Assembly (NCBI GenBank): GCA_002690445.1
Contig: NZER01000478.1
Coordinates: forward strand, 1 to 23,704
Direction of reading: 5' to 3'
Length of the DNA: 23,704 nt
DNA from: Candidatus Pacearchaeota archaeon
GTDB taxonomy: Archaea > Nanoarchaeota > Nanoarchaeia > Pacearchaeales > GW2011-AR1
The notes under the pieces are model-generated. The model was given only the letters and a program-made list of their open reading frames with translations. It had not been told where the DNA came from and searched no databases. Shown piece after piece: positions 1 to 5,747 of the stretch. The number at the start of each line of letters is the position of its first letter. Position 1 is the first letter of the stretch. Made by a program: the position numbers and the translations under genes.

Positions 1-98
1 AACCGCTTTACGGTCCCGAGTTTCTTTTTCAGGTTGGCGTTAGCTTGCCGGCGGCGCTGCTGGTAATCGGTGAATATCTCTCCGAGTTTTCGTTTCAT
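1..98 (-). CDS. Partial hypothetical gene, 5' end only
   Basis: An open frame begins with ATG at 98-96, overlapping the TGA stop of the preceding gene (95-97) in an ATGA arrangement, and runs off the left edge. About 32 codons are visible. The peptide starts MKRKLGEIFTDYQQRRR and is rich in Lys, Arg, Gln and Asn, suggesting a basic helical N terminus. The stop-start overlap and shared strand place it last in the visible leftward operon. The visible part is too short to assign a family; it could be a DNA-binding or structural-assembly protein, but nothing here decides that. Confidence 0.6.
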   Translation of the reverse strand, partial: MKRKLGEIFTDYQQRRRQANANLKKKLGTVKR

Positions 99-670
99 GG
101 CTTTCCCTTCGCCTTCAATTTTTCGATGGTGGCTTTCATCTTTTCGATCTGAGCGTAAGCCTCTTCGAGCTCCTTGTCCTTCGCCGATAGCTCTGCTCGG
201 AGCCTGTTTATCTCGGTCCATAGCTCGTTTTTGGATGGACTGGTTCCGGTCTCCGGCCGCTCTTCTCGTTCCGGCCTTGCGTATTTATCTATAACAGAAT
301 CGACCCTTTCAGTCCATGGGGTGCGGTTTGTCCTTGGAAGGTCCATAATTTCGTCAAGCGCCGGGATCATCTTTATGGCTCCGCACCGGTCCTTTGTCTT
401 GTTAATTATTCCAGACCCCAACTTTACAGCGGCTTCCGGGAAATTAAGAAAGGCAAAGCACATCTTGTCATAGGTCCCAGGCCTCATGCCATACCTGTCG
501 CCCAGGTACCTCTCCCAGGTAGCGTTTTTGTATTTCGGGTTCTTCATGTACCTGTTGGCGTTACGGAGATAATACAGGCCGGTTACCATGTCCTTTTGGG
601 CAATGGCTCCGGCTAATTTATGAGAATCGATCTCTTTCTCAACCTTCGCCACGGTTTTACCTTCGTACAT
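95..670 (-). CDS. Hypothetical phage protein with C-terminal coiled coil
   Basis: I do not recognise this 191-residue protein. I start it at ATG 670 (MYEGKTVAKVEKEIDSHK) because a short GGGA lies 6 nt upstream; an in-frame TTG at 703 would add 11 residues but has no ribosome site. The N-terminal two thirds is mixed helical, with an aromatic patch around LYYLRNANRYM and WERYLGDRYG. The last 40 or so residues have heptad-like Leu/Ile spacing with alternating charge and look like a coiled coil, so it may oligomerise. It sits between the broken restriction endonuclease and the partial gene at the left edge, in the same leftward operon. Its style resembles small phage proteins near replication genes, but no function can be given. 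Confidence 0.7.
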   Translation of the reverse strand: MYEGKTVAKVEKEIDSHKLAGAIAQKDMVTGLYYLRNANRYMKNPKYKNATWERYLGDRYGMRPGTYDKMCFAFLNFPEAAVKLGSGIINKTKDRCGAIKMIPALDEIMDLPRTNRTPWTERVDSVIDKYARPEREERPETGTSPSKNELWTEINRLRAELSAKDKELEEAYAQIEKMKATIEKLKAKGKP

Positions 671-752
671 TTTTATTCCCGAATTATGTCGCGAAGTGAG
701 CAAAAAAGGGCTTGAAAAACCGACAACTATTTGATATAAAAAGAAATATCAA

Positions 753-1124
753 TCAAGGCGGAGGTTCAAGCAATGCTCGGAAATGGTGAAGCACAAAAAG
801 AGGCAATTCGACATAATATCTCCTGTCCCTATCAACCTGGATATCCGCGCCTTCAACGCCTGTCCTGTCAGCAAACAGCGTTGCGATCTTCTGGAGAAGA
901 GTCCCCATTGCGGTGACAATACCCCTTTCCACCCTCTGCCTAACAAAAAAACTTATCAGGGCCCTAGGATCTTGGATACCAAGGTGTGTGGCAAGGCTTC
1001 GGGCTACAAAAGGATTTATGTTCAGATGCGCTAACCTTAAGCCCTGAACGTTTGCGTACCTTCTTTGGAGAAACGAATTGACCTCGCCCCTGATCAAAGC
1101 CCTTTGTCTGTTTGTAATTGTCAT
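753..1124 (-). pseudogene. Truncated type II restriction endonuclease, PmeII-like
   Basis: The 123-residue product starts at ATG 1124, behind an AGGAAGGAAGG purine run, 34 nt after the C5 methyltransferase stop. Its core (VNSFLQRRY, LNINPFVARSL, DPRALISFFVRQRVERGIVTAMG, LQKIATLF, GVEGADIQVDRDRRYYV) matches, from memory, the conserved N-terminal half of PmeII-family restriction enzymes. In that family the RYY segment leads into a Q-x-K catalytic strand. Here the frame turns into ELPLFVLHHF after RYYV and stops about 20 residues later, and the other two frames do not restore the strand. The catalytic Lys and whole C-terminal part are therefore missing, so nuclease activity is not expected. A retained DNA-binding or regulatory role cannot be excluded. 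Confidence 0.65.
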
Positions 1125-1158
1125 CCTTCCTTCCTGTATTGTTGTTCTATGGATATGC

Positions 1159-2346
1159 TCAAGAGGAAAGCGCAACTTTCCGTTGTCTTGTATTATTGCT
1201 CTTGTATTGGTTATGTGTGCTGGTTCCGCGCATTCTCTTCACTTTGACGGTTTTGTCTCCGTTGATGGTGGCCCGGATGGCCATCCCTATCGCACGGCCC
1301 AGCCCTACAGGTACTGCGTTTCCGATTTGCTTGTAAGACGCTACTAAACTCCCCTCGAATCCCCAGTCATTGGGAAACTGCTGAATCCTTGCATACTCCT
1401 TCACGCTTAGTGGCCTGGTGTGTTTTGGGTGGCAAAGCATGGTGCCTTTATGCAGAGGGCTGGTTACCAACGTGGGGCAAGGCTGATCATAGTCAAGCCT
1501 ACGGTAGAACCCCATCTTCCCTCCCGCTGCAGCATACGCTCCTCCCATGGCAACAGGGATTTCTTTCTTTTTCAGGTTTCGCCAATTGCCGCCGGGGGGC
1601 ACTTGTTTGAGATAATAAACCCTTTCTTCGCTGAACCTTCCACAAGGCCCAGGGTCTTCTTCTGTGTCCATAATTGTCTCCTTGAGGGTATTCCACCGAT
1701 ATAGAGGGTCTTGGTGGTGCATAAAATGTGTAGGTATGGGAAGAAAAATATCCTCATGGTCTCTTGATCCGATTATTATGAGCCTTTCCCTAAATTGGGG
1801 CGTCCCGTAGTTGACAGCATCCAAGACACCCTCTACATACGTATACCCAAGTCTTTTAATCTCGGCCAATACGACCTTATAGGCAGATCCCAACTCCTCT
1901 TCTGGCTCCAATGGCCGCTTATTGCGTTCTTTCAAAGGACAATGCCTGATAGCAGCCGAAACAAGCCCCTTCACATTTTCCATGACAAAGAACCTGGGCT
2001 TCACCACATTTATGACCTCGATAAAATTCCTAAAGAGGCTGCCCCTTGGGTCTCCAATGGAATTCCTACGGCCAGCAGTACTGAACGACTGGCAAGGCGG
2101 CCCCCCGCTAACAAGGGTAACCTCTTTCGGCTTTAGTCCTGCAACCTTCAGGATTTCTTTTGGGCTGATTTCGGTAATATCATCCAAGACGGGAAGGTCG
2201 CGGTTCCGCAACCAAGAGCGATTAGATTGAATCGTCTGTTGACAGAACTTGTTGTTCTCGACGCATACCTGGGTCTGAAAACCGGCCTCTTCAAGGCCCA
2301 AGTCAAGGCCCATTGCGCCAGAAAACAAAGAGATAGATTTATACAT
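1159..2346 (-). CDS. DNA (cytosine-5-)-methyltransferase
   Basis: A complete 395-residue C5-cytosine methyltransferase, which transfers a methyl group from S-adenosylmethionine to cytosine C5. Motif I is SLFSGAMGLDLGLEEAGF (residues 6-23), motif IV carries the catalytic Cys in GGPPCQSFS (81-89), motif VI is MENVKG (122-127), motif VIII is QFRER (184-188), and motifs IX-X are in RPLSVKEYARIQQFPNDW through IGNAVPVGLG near the C terminus. All key residues are present and the length is normal. The target-recognition region lies roughly at residues 200-310. ATG 2346 has no ribosome site of its own and overlaps the stop of a 13-codon leader, which implies coupled translation. The cognate endonuclease just downstream is truncated, so this probably acts as an orphan, protecting phage DNA from restriction. 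Confidence 0.95.
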   Translation of the reverse strand: MYKSISLFSGAMGLDLGLEEAGFQTQVCVENNKFCQQTIQSNRSWLRNRDLPVLDDITEISPKEILKVAGLKPKEVTLVSGGPPCQSFSTAGRRNSIGDPRGSLFRNFIEVINVVKPRFFVMENVKGLVSAAIRHCPLKERNKRPLEPEEELGSAYKVVLAEIKRLGYTYVEGVLDAVNYGTPQFRERLIIIGSRDHEDIFLPIPTHFMHHQDPLYRWNTLKETIMDTEEDPGPCGRFSEERVYYLKQVPPGGNWRNLKKKEIPVAMGGAYAAAGGKMGFYRRLDYDQPCPTLVTSPLHKGTMLCHPKHTRPLSVKEYARIQQFPNDWGFEGSLVASYKQIGNAVPVGLGRAIGMAIRATINGDKTVKVKRMRGTSTHNQYKSNNTRQRKVALSS

Positions 2347-2380
2347 AACTAATGTGTCTTATTATTATTTCGATGTTCAT
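2339..2380 (-). CDS. 13-codon leader peptide upstream of the C5 methyltransferase
   Basis: ATG 2380 is preceded 6 nt upstream by GGAGGA (2387-2392) and opens a frame encoding MNIEIIIRHISYV followed by TAA. Its last 8 nt overlap the methyltransferase start codon at 2346. The methyltransferase has no Shine-Dalgarno of its own, so ribosomes probably reach it by finishing this leader and re-initiating. The peptide is Ile-rich, including three consecutive Ile codons (ATA ATA ATA). The role as a coupling leader is inferred from the start-site arrangement; the peptide itself may have no function. Confidence 0.55.
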   Translation of the reverse strand: MNIEIIIRHISYV

Positions 2381-2386
2381 GGTTGT

Positions 2387-2392
2387 TCCTCC
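2387..2392 (-). promoter_or_regulatory. Strong Shine-Dalgarno of the leader/methyltransferase pair
   Basis: On the minus strand GGAGGA lies 6 nt before ATG 2380. It is the only strong ribosome site ahead of the C5 methyltransferase, so it decides expression of both the 13-codon leader and, through coupling, the enzyme. A second GGAGG lies just upstream of it (near 2410), without a useful gene start behind it. Confidence 0.6.
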
Positions 2393-2420
2393 ATAATTAA
2401 AAGTTAAACCTCCGTTACGA

Positions 2421-2837
2421 CTACATAAACGCTGGCATCGGTTTGGCGGAAGCGTATTCAAACCACCACGCCACAACCTTTCTGGCCCACGCCACGCCAG
2501 TGTAGTTTCTTTTATAATTATAGGGCGGCGGATACCAAACCTCAACAGTTTCCGGCTCGGTCTTCCCCCATATAAACATAACCGTGAAATCCCCCATTTT
2601 ATAAAGGCTTGTCAGCGTAATCAACTGCCCTTTTTTCACTTCGACACCGACATCTTTTGTCTCAAATACAAGAATCCTGCCATGGCGCTCGACAACGCCA
2701 TCAATATCCATTGGCGCTATTGTCGTATTGCCAAAACATCCATCGGTCCAAGACCAATCAAAGGCACCATCGTAGCCTGGTGGAAGCGATTGCCGGAACT
2801 TCTTTGGGTGCAATATTGTTTCAGGTAAACCGGCCAT
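2421..2837 (-). CDS. Small PD-(D/E)XK-fold nuclease-like phage protein
   Basis: A 138-residue protein starting MAGLPETILHPKKF at ATG 2837, with GGAGG 9 nt upstream (2847-2851). The frame is open further upstream, but that part lies inside the adenine methyltransferase gene. The core PMDIDGVVERHGRILVFETKD gives a D-(12)-E-x-K pattern (D46, E59, K61), the metal-binding signature of PD-(D/E)XK nucleases, followed by the helical segment KKGQLITLTSLY and the strand FTVMFIWG. Related small phage proteins with DIDG and ExK are common and usually annotated hypothetical. It overlaps the adenine methyltransferase by 17 nt, so the two are coupled. It could be a replication or branch nuclease, or the partner of that methyltransferase. 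Fold assignment is fairly sure; activity is inferred. Confidence 0.65.
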   Translation of the reverse strand: MAGLPETILHPKKFRQSLPPGYDGAFDWSWTDGCFGNTTIAPMDIDGVVERHGRILVFETKDVGVEVKKGQLITLTSLYKMGDFTVMFIWGKTEPETVEVWYPPPYNYKRNYTGVAWARKVVAWWFEYASAKPMPAFM

Positions 2838-3684
2838 GCTGTACAACCTCCGTAATTGAGCCGTGTTGCTTGAAATAATTAGCGAAACGGCCCATGTCTT
2901 TTCCGAAGTAAAAGAAAGCCTGCCCGTTTGTGGGTTGGCTCTTAGTGCCATCGGGTTTGTTAAAATTAATTCGCCCCTTAGTAAAACAAAGGAGAGTAGA
3001 GGCTTCGGCGGCATCGTGAAACCATGTCGTATCGGTATTATTATTTGTCAGCAAAATCGCCTGGCTGACATTTCCCTGCTCAGCCTCGTCGATCAGTTTG
3101 TCTATGAATTGTTTTATTTCTGGCTGACTGTATGGCGGGTTGAGAAAAACATTGCCAACCCAAGGCTTAGATAGCCCGTCGTCTTCTTTGGTGTAATACT
3201 TGGTGGCTCGCACCGTTTCGTTGGCCAGATCGTTAGACGCAGGATCAACGTCAATACTCCCCATAACCGCCCTCGCCGATTCGATGTATTTCTCTGGCGT
3301 ATAGCTTTCCTGATCCCCTGTCCACTTCACGGCAATAGTGTCCTTTTTGTCTCCCAAGGCCCTTTCTGTCCAACTTCTCGCTTTTTCCATAGCCACTTTT
3401 ATATATTCCTGTCTGTCTGGGTGATGCTCGTAAATGTCGTTCCATTTTTTGAGAGATACATCTCGACGGCCCGTCTCTTTTGCCAGCAAATTCCAGCTTC
3501 TCATTTTACCCCCCCTAAAATGAGAAGCGATAACACGTCCTTTTTCCCACATTCCAAGGAGAATGTTGGCTCGGCTATAATAGAAACCGTCAAACGCTGC
3601 GCCCTTTGTTACATCGTCGATGCTGTCCAGTGTATCCTTTAAAGAATTATTTATTGCCGGCTCGCTGTATTTTACAAGTTCCAC
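2821..3684 (-). CDS. Phage N6-adenine DNA methyltransferase (Dam-like)
   Basis: A 287-residue protein. GTG 3684 is chosen because GGGAGG lies about 7 nt upstream, overlapping the RusA stop at 3686-3688. The C-terminal part matches the phage DNA N-6-adenine-methyltransferase family (PF05869 type): YTPEKYIESARAVMGSIDVDPAS (128-150) includes the motif I-like segment, and FLNPPYSQ (180-187) carries the catalytic NPPY. The segment WFHDAAEAS and the FxKGRINF region are also typical. Residues 1-115 form a separate helical region (LLGMWEKGRV, WNLLAKETGRRDVSLKKW) often found in front of such phage enzymes. It would methylate adenine N6, most likely to protect phage DNA or mark replicated DNA; target site unknown. 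Confidence 0.9.
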   Translation of the reverse strand: MELVKYSEPAINNSLKDTLDSIDDVTKGAAFDGFYYSRANILLGMWEKGRVIASHFRGGKMRSWNLLAKETGRRDVSLKKWNDIYEHHPDRQEYIKVAMEKARSWTERALGDKKDTIAVKWTGDQESYTPEKYIESARAVMGSIDVDPASNDLANETVRATKYYTKEDDGLSKPWVGNVFLNPPYSQPEIKQFIDKLIDEAEQGNVSQAILLTNNNTDTTWFHDAAEASTLLCFTKGRINFNKPDGTKSQPTNGQAFFYFGKDMGRFANYFKQHGSITEVVQHGRFT

Positions 3685-3685
3685 C

Positions 3686-4075
3686 CTAAACCTCCCTCAC
3701 AACAACATAAACCCCCGGTTGCGTCTTATTAACGACCCATTTATCGCTAAAGCCACTTATATATCTCCATGTGTCGTCACAGATCAGCCCGGACCTTACC
3801 ATCCCGTCCATTAAAAATTTCTTAGCCGAAGCTATATTGTCTGGATCCCTGCGTTTGTTTTTTTCATACCAGGTGAATTCAATAAATACAGCGCCGGTAA
3901 ACTGGACCTTTTTCGTTTGGTTCATTGTCAGATGAATATAACCCGCCACGCGATAGGTCCATTCTGCCTTTTGTCTTGCTGCAGTGAGATTCCCCCGCTT
4001 TGTTCCACGTGCGACATTCATTATCTCGTTTAGGCCGGGAAGAGGACCCGGTATGAAGAATTTAAATGTTTTCAT
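3686..4075 (-). CDS. rusA: RusA-family Holliday junction resolvase
   Basis: A 129-residue protein starting MKTFKFFIPGPLPGLNE at ATG 4075; an in-frame GTG at 4090 would add five residues. The pattern KRRDPDNIASAKKFLMDGMVRSGLICDD contains the RusA hallmarks: acidic residues in D77-P-D79-N80, lysines at 85-86, D90, and the D100-D101 pair. RusA enzymes are dimeric metal-dependent endonucleases that cut four-way DNA junctions, here probably resolving recombination and replication intermediates before packaging. It overlaps the helicase-loader gene by 14 nt and is followed immediately by the adenine methyltransferase, so it is co-translated in the replication operon. The length is normal for the family. 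Confidence 0.92.
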   Translation of the reverse strand: MKTFKFFIPGPLPGLNEIMNVARGTKRGNLTAARQKAEWTYRVAGYIHLTMNQTKKVQFTGAVFIEFTWYEKNKRRDPDNIASAKKFLMDGMVRSGLICDDTWRYISGFSDKWVVNKTQPGVYVVVREV

Positions 4076-4424
4076 GCTCGTCTGACACACCCTTTATTTT
4101 AAACCTTTTTTTCAAGGCTTTTAGTCCAGCTTTATTCTCCTCTATTTGCTCCGGCGTTAAATCCATGTCAAGAAGAAGCGGCCGTGAATCATAGGCTCTT
4201 GTGTTTAGCTCTATATTTATTTCCAAGATGTCAGCACACACCGGAAAGAAAACTGATCTCTGTCGATGTAGCCGAATACACTCTTTCAGCCTTTCCGGAT
4301 CCAGGTGACCGATGTCCTCTTCCCACATATCTGTAAGCATGGAAATCTCGTCAACTGTCCGCTTCGCCTGCGGGTAATAAACCGCCAGCTTTGCGAGTTC
4401 TCTTTGTATTGTCTTTCGGTCCAT
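4062..4424 (-). CDS. Replicative helicase loader/inhibitor, G39P-like
   Basis: A 120-residue protein with ATG 4424 preceded by GGAGG 6 nt upstream. The N-terminal half (LAVYYPQAKRTVDEISMLTDMWEEDIGHLDPERLKECIRLHRQRSVFFPVCADIL read as separate helices) has the spacing of the SPP1 G39P-type helicase-loader fold: an aromatic helix, W-x-x-x-hydrophobic, a helix with paired His/Arg, and a closing FFPVCADIL. The C-terminal part is Lys/Glu-rich and probably disordered, as in G39P, where it binds the hexameric helicase. It starts inside the last 74 nt of the O-like gene. By analogy it would deliver the replicative helicase to the origin opened by O. Family assignment is by pattern only. Confidence 0.7.
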   Translation of the reverse strand: MDRKTIQRELAKLAVYYPQAKRTVDEISMLTDMWEEDIGHLDPERLKECIRLHRQRSVFFPVCADILEINIELNTRAYDSRPLLLDMDLTPEQIEENKAGLKALKKRFKIKGVSDEHENI

Positions 4425-5163
4425 CCCTGTCCTCCACTAAAGCCCTTGCTATTTTTCGCCTTTCAAGGTCCTGGGCCTGAGCGTATGTTGTTGGCTTTAA
4501 CTCTTCCGTTCCGTTGGTTGTGTTTTTAGGTGGGTAAAAGGATGTCCACTTACCTGACAGTATTGTGGCGTTTACGATGTCCGCCTGACTGTAGCCTTTT
4601 TTAATTAATTCATCCAAGGCCGTAAGTGAAAGTTTCTCTGCGTGGATCGTCAATGGTCGTTTGATCTTTGTCCGGTATTTTTTATACTCTTTCCATAAAA
4701 CAAGATCCAACCACACAGGATACCCTATCTTTTCTTTTGTAATATTGTCTTTTGTAGTATTGTCTTTTGTGGGTACCTTTTTTGGCAACGACGGATTGCC
4801 TTTTTTGGCAACACTTATTGCCTTTTTTGGCAACTTTGCCTTTTTTGGCAACGATTTCCAGGTAGTGTATAACTTATTAAACCGATAGGTTGTGCCTTTT
4901 CTATTGCCTTTTTTGGCAACGATTATATTGTTGTCGATCAAGGCCTTTAGCGCCCTTATGATGTGCGGTTTCTGTATTCCTGTAGCCTCGTGGAATTGTG
5001 ACAAAGCGATAGAATCCTCTTTTTTATTAAAGCCATACGTCTTTCTAATTACAAATAAAAGACATTGCATTTGCTCTCCAGGTATTCGCCTTGCGACGAG
5101 CGCGTCCATCAACTCGTTGGCGATCGGGGTGTACCCGTTTTCCTTTTGAGGTCCACCTGGCAT
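4351..5163 (-). CDS. Phage replication initiator, lambda O-like
   Basis: A 270-residue protein; ATG 5163 has GGAG about 7 nt upstream. Residues 8-80 (ENGYTPIANELMDALVARR, FVIRKTYGFNKKEDSIALSQ, ATGIQKPHIIRALKALIDNN) match the winged-helix N-terminal domain of phage replication protein O. The middle, residues 82-143, is a low-complexity linker with LPKK three times, VAKKGN twice and TKDN/TKDNI, followed by a C-terminal domain (about 147-220) that would contact the loader. The linker is encoded by DNA iterons (4773-4920) and an AT-rich repeat tract (4734-4770), the same layout as lambda, whose origin lies inside O. It would bind these iterons and start phage replication. It overlaps the loader gene by 74 nt. 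Confidence 0.88.
   Translation of the reverse strand: MPGGPQKENGYTPIANELMDALVARRIPGEQMQCLLFVIRKTYGFNKKEDSIALSQFHEATGIQKPHIIRALKALIDNNIIVAKKGNRKGTTYRFNKLYTTWKSLPKKAKLPKKAISVAKKGNPSLPKKVPTKDNTTKDNITKEKIGYPVWLDLVLWKEYKKYRTKIKRPLTIHAEKLSLTALDELIKKGYSQADIVNATILSGKWTSFYPPKNTTNGTEELKPTTYAQAQDLERRKIARALVEDRDGPKDNTKRTRKAGGLLPAGEADS
4734..4770. repeat. AT-rich 15-bp tandem repeats next to the iterons (possible DNA unwinding element)
   Basis: Units at 4734-4748 (cttttgtaatattgt) and 4749-4763 (cttttgtagtattgt) differ at one base; a third partial unit (cttttgt) lies at 4764-4770. In the O-like frame they encode a TKDN-type repeat. The tract lies on the C-terminal side of the iterons, as the AT-rich unwinding segment does in the lambda origin. 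The role as an unwinding element is inferred from this placement. Confidence 0.5.
4773..4920. repeat. Iterons of a probable phage replication origin inside the O-like gene
   Basis: The 17-bp element TTGCCTTTTTTGGCAAC occurs exactly at 4796-4812, 4818-4834, 4836-4852 and 4904-4920, with a fifth copy at 4773-4789 that differs only in its first three bases. Each is an imperfect palindrome (TTGCC and GGCAA around six T). Start-to-start spacings are 23, 22, 18 and 68 bp. A weaker copy may lie near 4891. Copies 1, 3 and 4 are read as LPKK, copies 2 and 5 as VAKKGN, so the DNA is conserved across two reading frames. This fits O-binding iterons. Confidence 0.8.
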
Positions 5164-5207
5164 TTGGGGCTCCGGGTTTCATTTTTTATACAGAGATCAA
5201 AAGTTAC

Positions 5208-5399
5208 TTATTTCCCGCCGAAAACCCCACGGTGCATTTCACATATTGCTGCGTAAAGATGCTTACCAGGTATAAACCCATACCTCTCCAGCTTATAGAC
5301 ATAGCTAAGTTCCACGCCGATCGCTTTGGCAAATCCCCTTCGGGACCCAAAGTGTTTAACAAGGCGGTTGACCTTTGTTTTAACAGACTGTGGCTTCAT
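5208..5399 (-). CDS. Small HTH DNA-binding protein, Cro-like
   Basis: A 63-residue protein starting MKPQSVKTKVNRLVKHFG at ATG 5399, with AGAGG about 6 nt upstream. The segment SRRGFAKAIGVELSYVYKLERYG (19-41) has the spacing of a helix-turn-helix: FAKAIGV as the first helix and turn, LSYVYKLER as the recognition helix. Size and position, as the first gene of the leftward operon beside a repeat-rich control region, match Cro or YdaS-type phage regulators. It probably binds the operator-like repeats at 5461-5514 and tunes early transcription. Target and direction of control are not shown by the sequence. No CI-type repressor is visible in the window. Confidence 0.8.
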   Translation of the reverse strand: MKPQSVKTKVNRLVKHFGSRRGFAKAIGVELSYVYKLERYGFIPGKHLYAAICEMHRGVFGGK

Positions 5400-5460
5400 T
5401 CTGACCTCTGTATTTTAGGGATTGTTATTTTGTCCTAATAAGCGTAGCATGGCATTTTTC

Positions 5461-5475
5461 TAATTGCAACAATTA
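5461..5475. promoter_or_regulatory. Inverted repeat, candidate operator
   Basis: TAATTGCAACAATTA is a perfect 6-bp inverted repeat around CAA. It lies 62 bp upstream of the Cro-like gene start, between that gene and the rightward promoter. Dyads of this size are typical targets of dimeric phage HTH regulators. The binding protein is inferred to be the Cro-like product. Confidence 0.45.
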
Positions 5476-5496
5476 TTATTTCTAAGACGTGAATAA

Positions 5497-5514
5497 AATA
5501 ATTTTAGAATAATT
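5497..5514. repeat. AATAATT direct repeats, 11 bp apart
   Basis: AATAATT occurs at 5497-5503 and 5508-5514, a spacing of about one helical turn, so the same face of the DNA is repeated. The pair lies 12 bp upstream of the -35 box at 5526. It may be a second regulator site or an UP-like AT-rich element for the promoter. Confidence 0.35.
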
Positions 5515-5525
5515 CAAATAAATGC

Positions 5526-5554
5526 TTGACAACCCCTTTTTTATTTGAGAAAAT
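5526..5554 (+). promoter_or_regulatory. Sigma70-type rightward promoter
   Basis: TTGACA at 5526-5531 is a perfect -35 box. With a 17-bp spacer the -10 position at 5549-5554 is GAAAAT, matching four of six consensus bases. Transcription would start near 5561 and read the structured leader (5562-6190) and then the recombination operon. The strong -35 with a weak -10 fits a regulated phage early promoter. A matching leftward promoter must exist for the Cro-like gene, but I could not place it with confidence. Confidence 0.6.
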
Positions 5555-5596
5555 AGCATCAGACCATCAAGATAAACCTTAACGATAGGAGCGAAA

Positions 5597-5695
5597 ATGA
5601 GCGTACACCCATGTTTCGTGGAGCCCCAAGGACGTTTTCGAGGCTGCCTACCGGAAGGTTGCGGTTGGCGAAAGAAACCTATTTTAGCGCCTTAA
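5597..5695 (+). CDS. 32-codon leader ORF ending at the base of a long hairpin
   Basis: ATG 5597 has AGGAGCG 4-7 nt upstream and opens a frame beginning MSVHPCFVEPQGRFRGC and ending KKPILAP before TAA 5693-5695. The stop codon coincides with the first pairs of the long hairpin at 5693-5747. The peptide resembles nothing I recognise. It may be a leader peptide whose translation affects hairpin folding, or a chance frame within a structured RNA. The good ribosome site and exact stop placement are the only support. Confidence 0.35.
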   Translation: MSVHPCFVEPQGRFRGCLPEGCGWRKKPILAP

Positions 5696-5747
5696 ACCCT
5701 TCTGTCTGTCCATGGAATTGGATGCCATGGGCAGAGAGAAGAGTTTA
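5693..5747 (+). other. Long RNA hairpin (about 21 paired bases)
   Basis: The arms 5693-5715 and 5725-5747 pair over 23 positions with only two mismatches (5704/5736 and 5698/5742) and one G-U. The core is CCATGG pairing with CCATGG around the 9-nt loop AATTGGATG. No U-run follows, so it is not a standard terminator. It lies 130 nt downstream of the predicted transcription start and directly after the 32-codon frame. It is probably part of the structured RNA described for 5562-6190, or an attenuator-like element. Confidence 0.6.

Noticed and set aside
753..860. Frameshift that would restore the restriction endonuclease
   Set aside because: After RYYV the other two frames read SNCLFLCFTISEH and IASFCASPFPSIA, neither of which gives the expected Q-x-K strand, so a simple one-base error does not repair the gene.
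2838..3014. N-terminal extension of the PD-(D/E)XK protein
   Set aside because: The frame is open to 3014 but lies within the adenine methyltransferase coding region, and GGAGG at 2847-2851 marks ATG 2837 as the start.
4773..4920. Repeats considered as a CRISPR array
   Set aside because: Units are only 17 bp, the gaps between them are 1-51 bp and uneven, they lie inside a coding gene and no cas genes are present. Initiator iterons fit better.
5628..5687. Protein-like stretch in another frame (reads KDVFEAAYRKVAVGERNLF)
   Set aside because: It is only 19 codons, has no start or ribosome site and is followed by stops in all continuing frames. It is too short to argue for a decayed gene.
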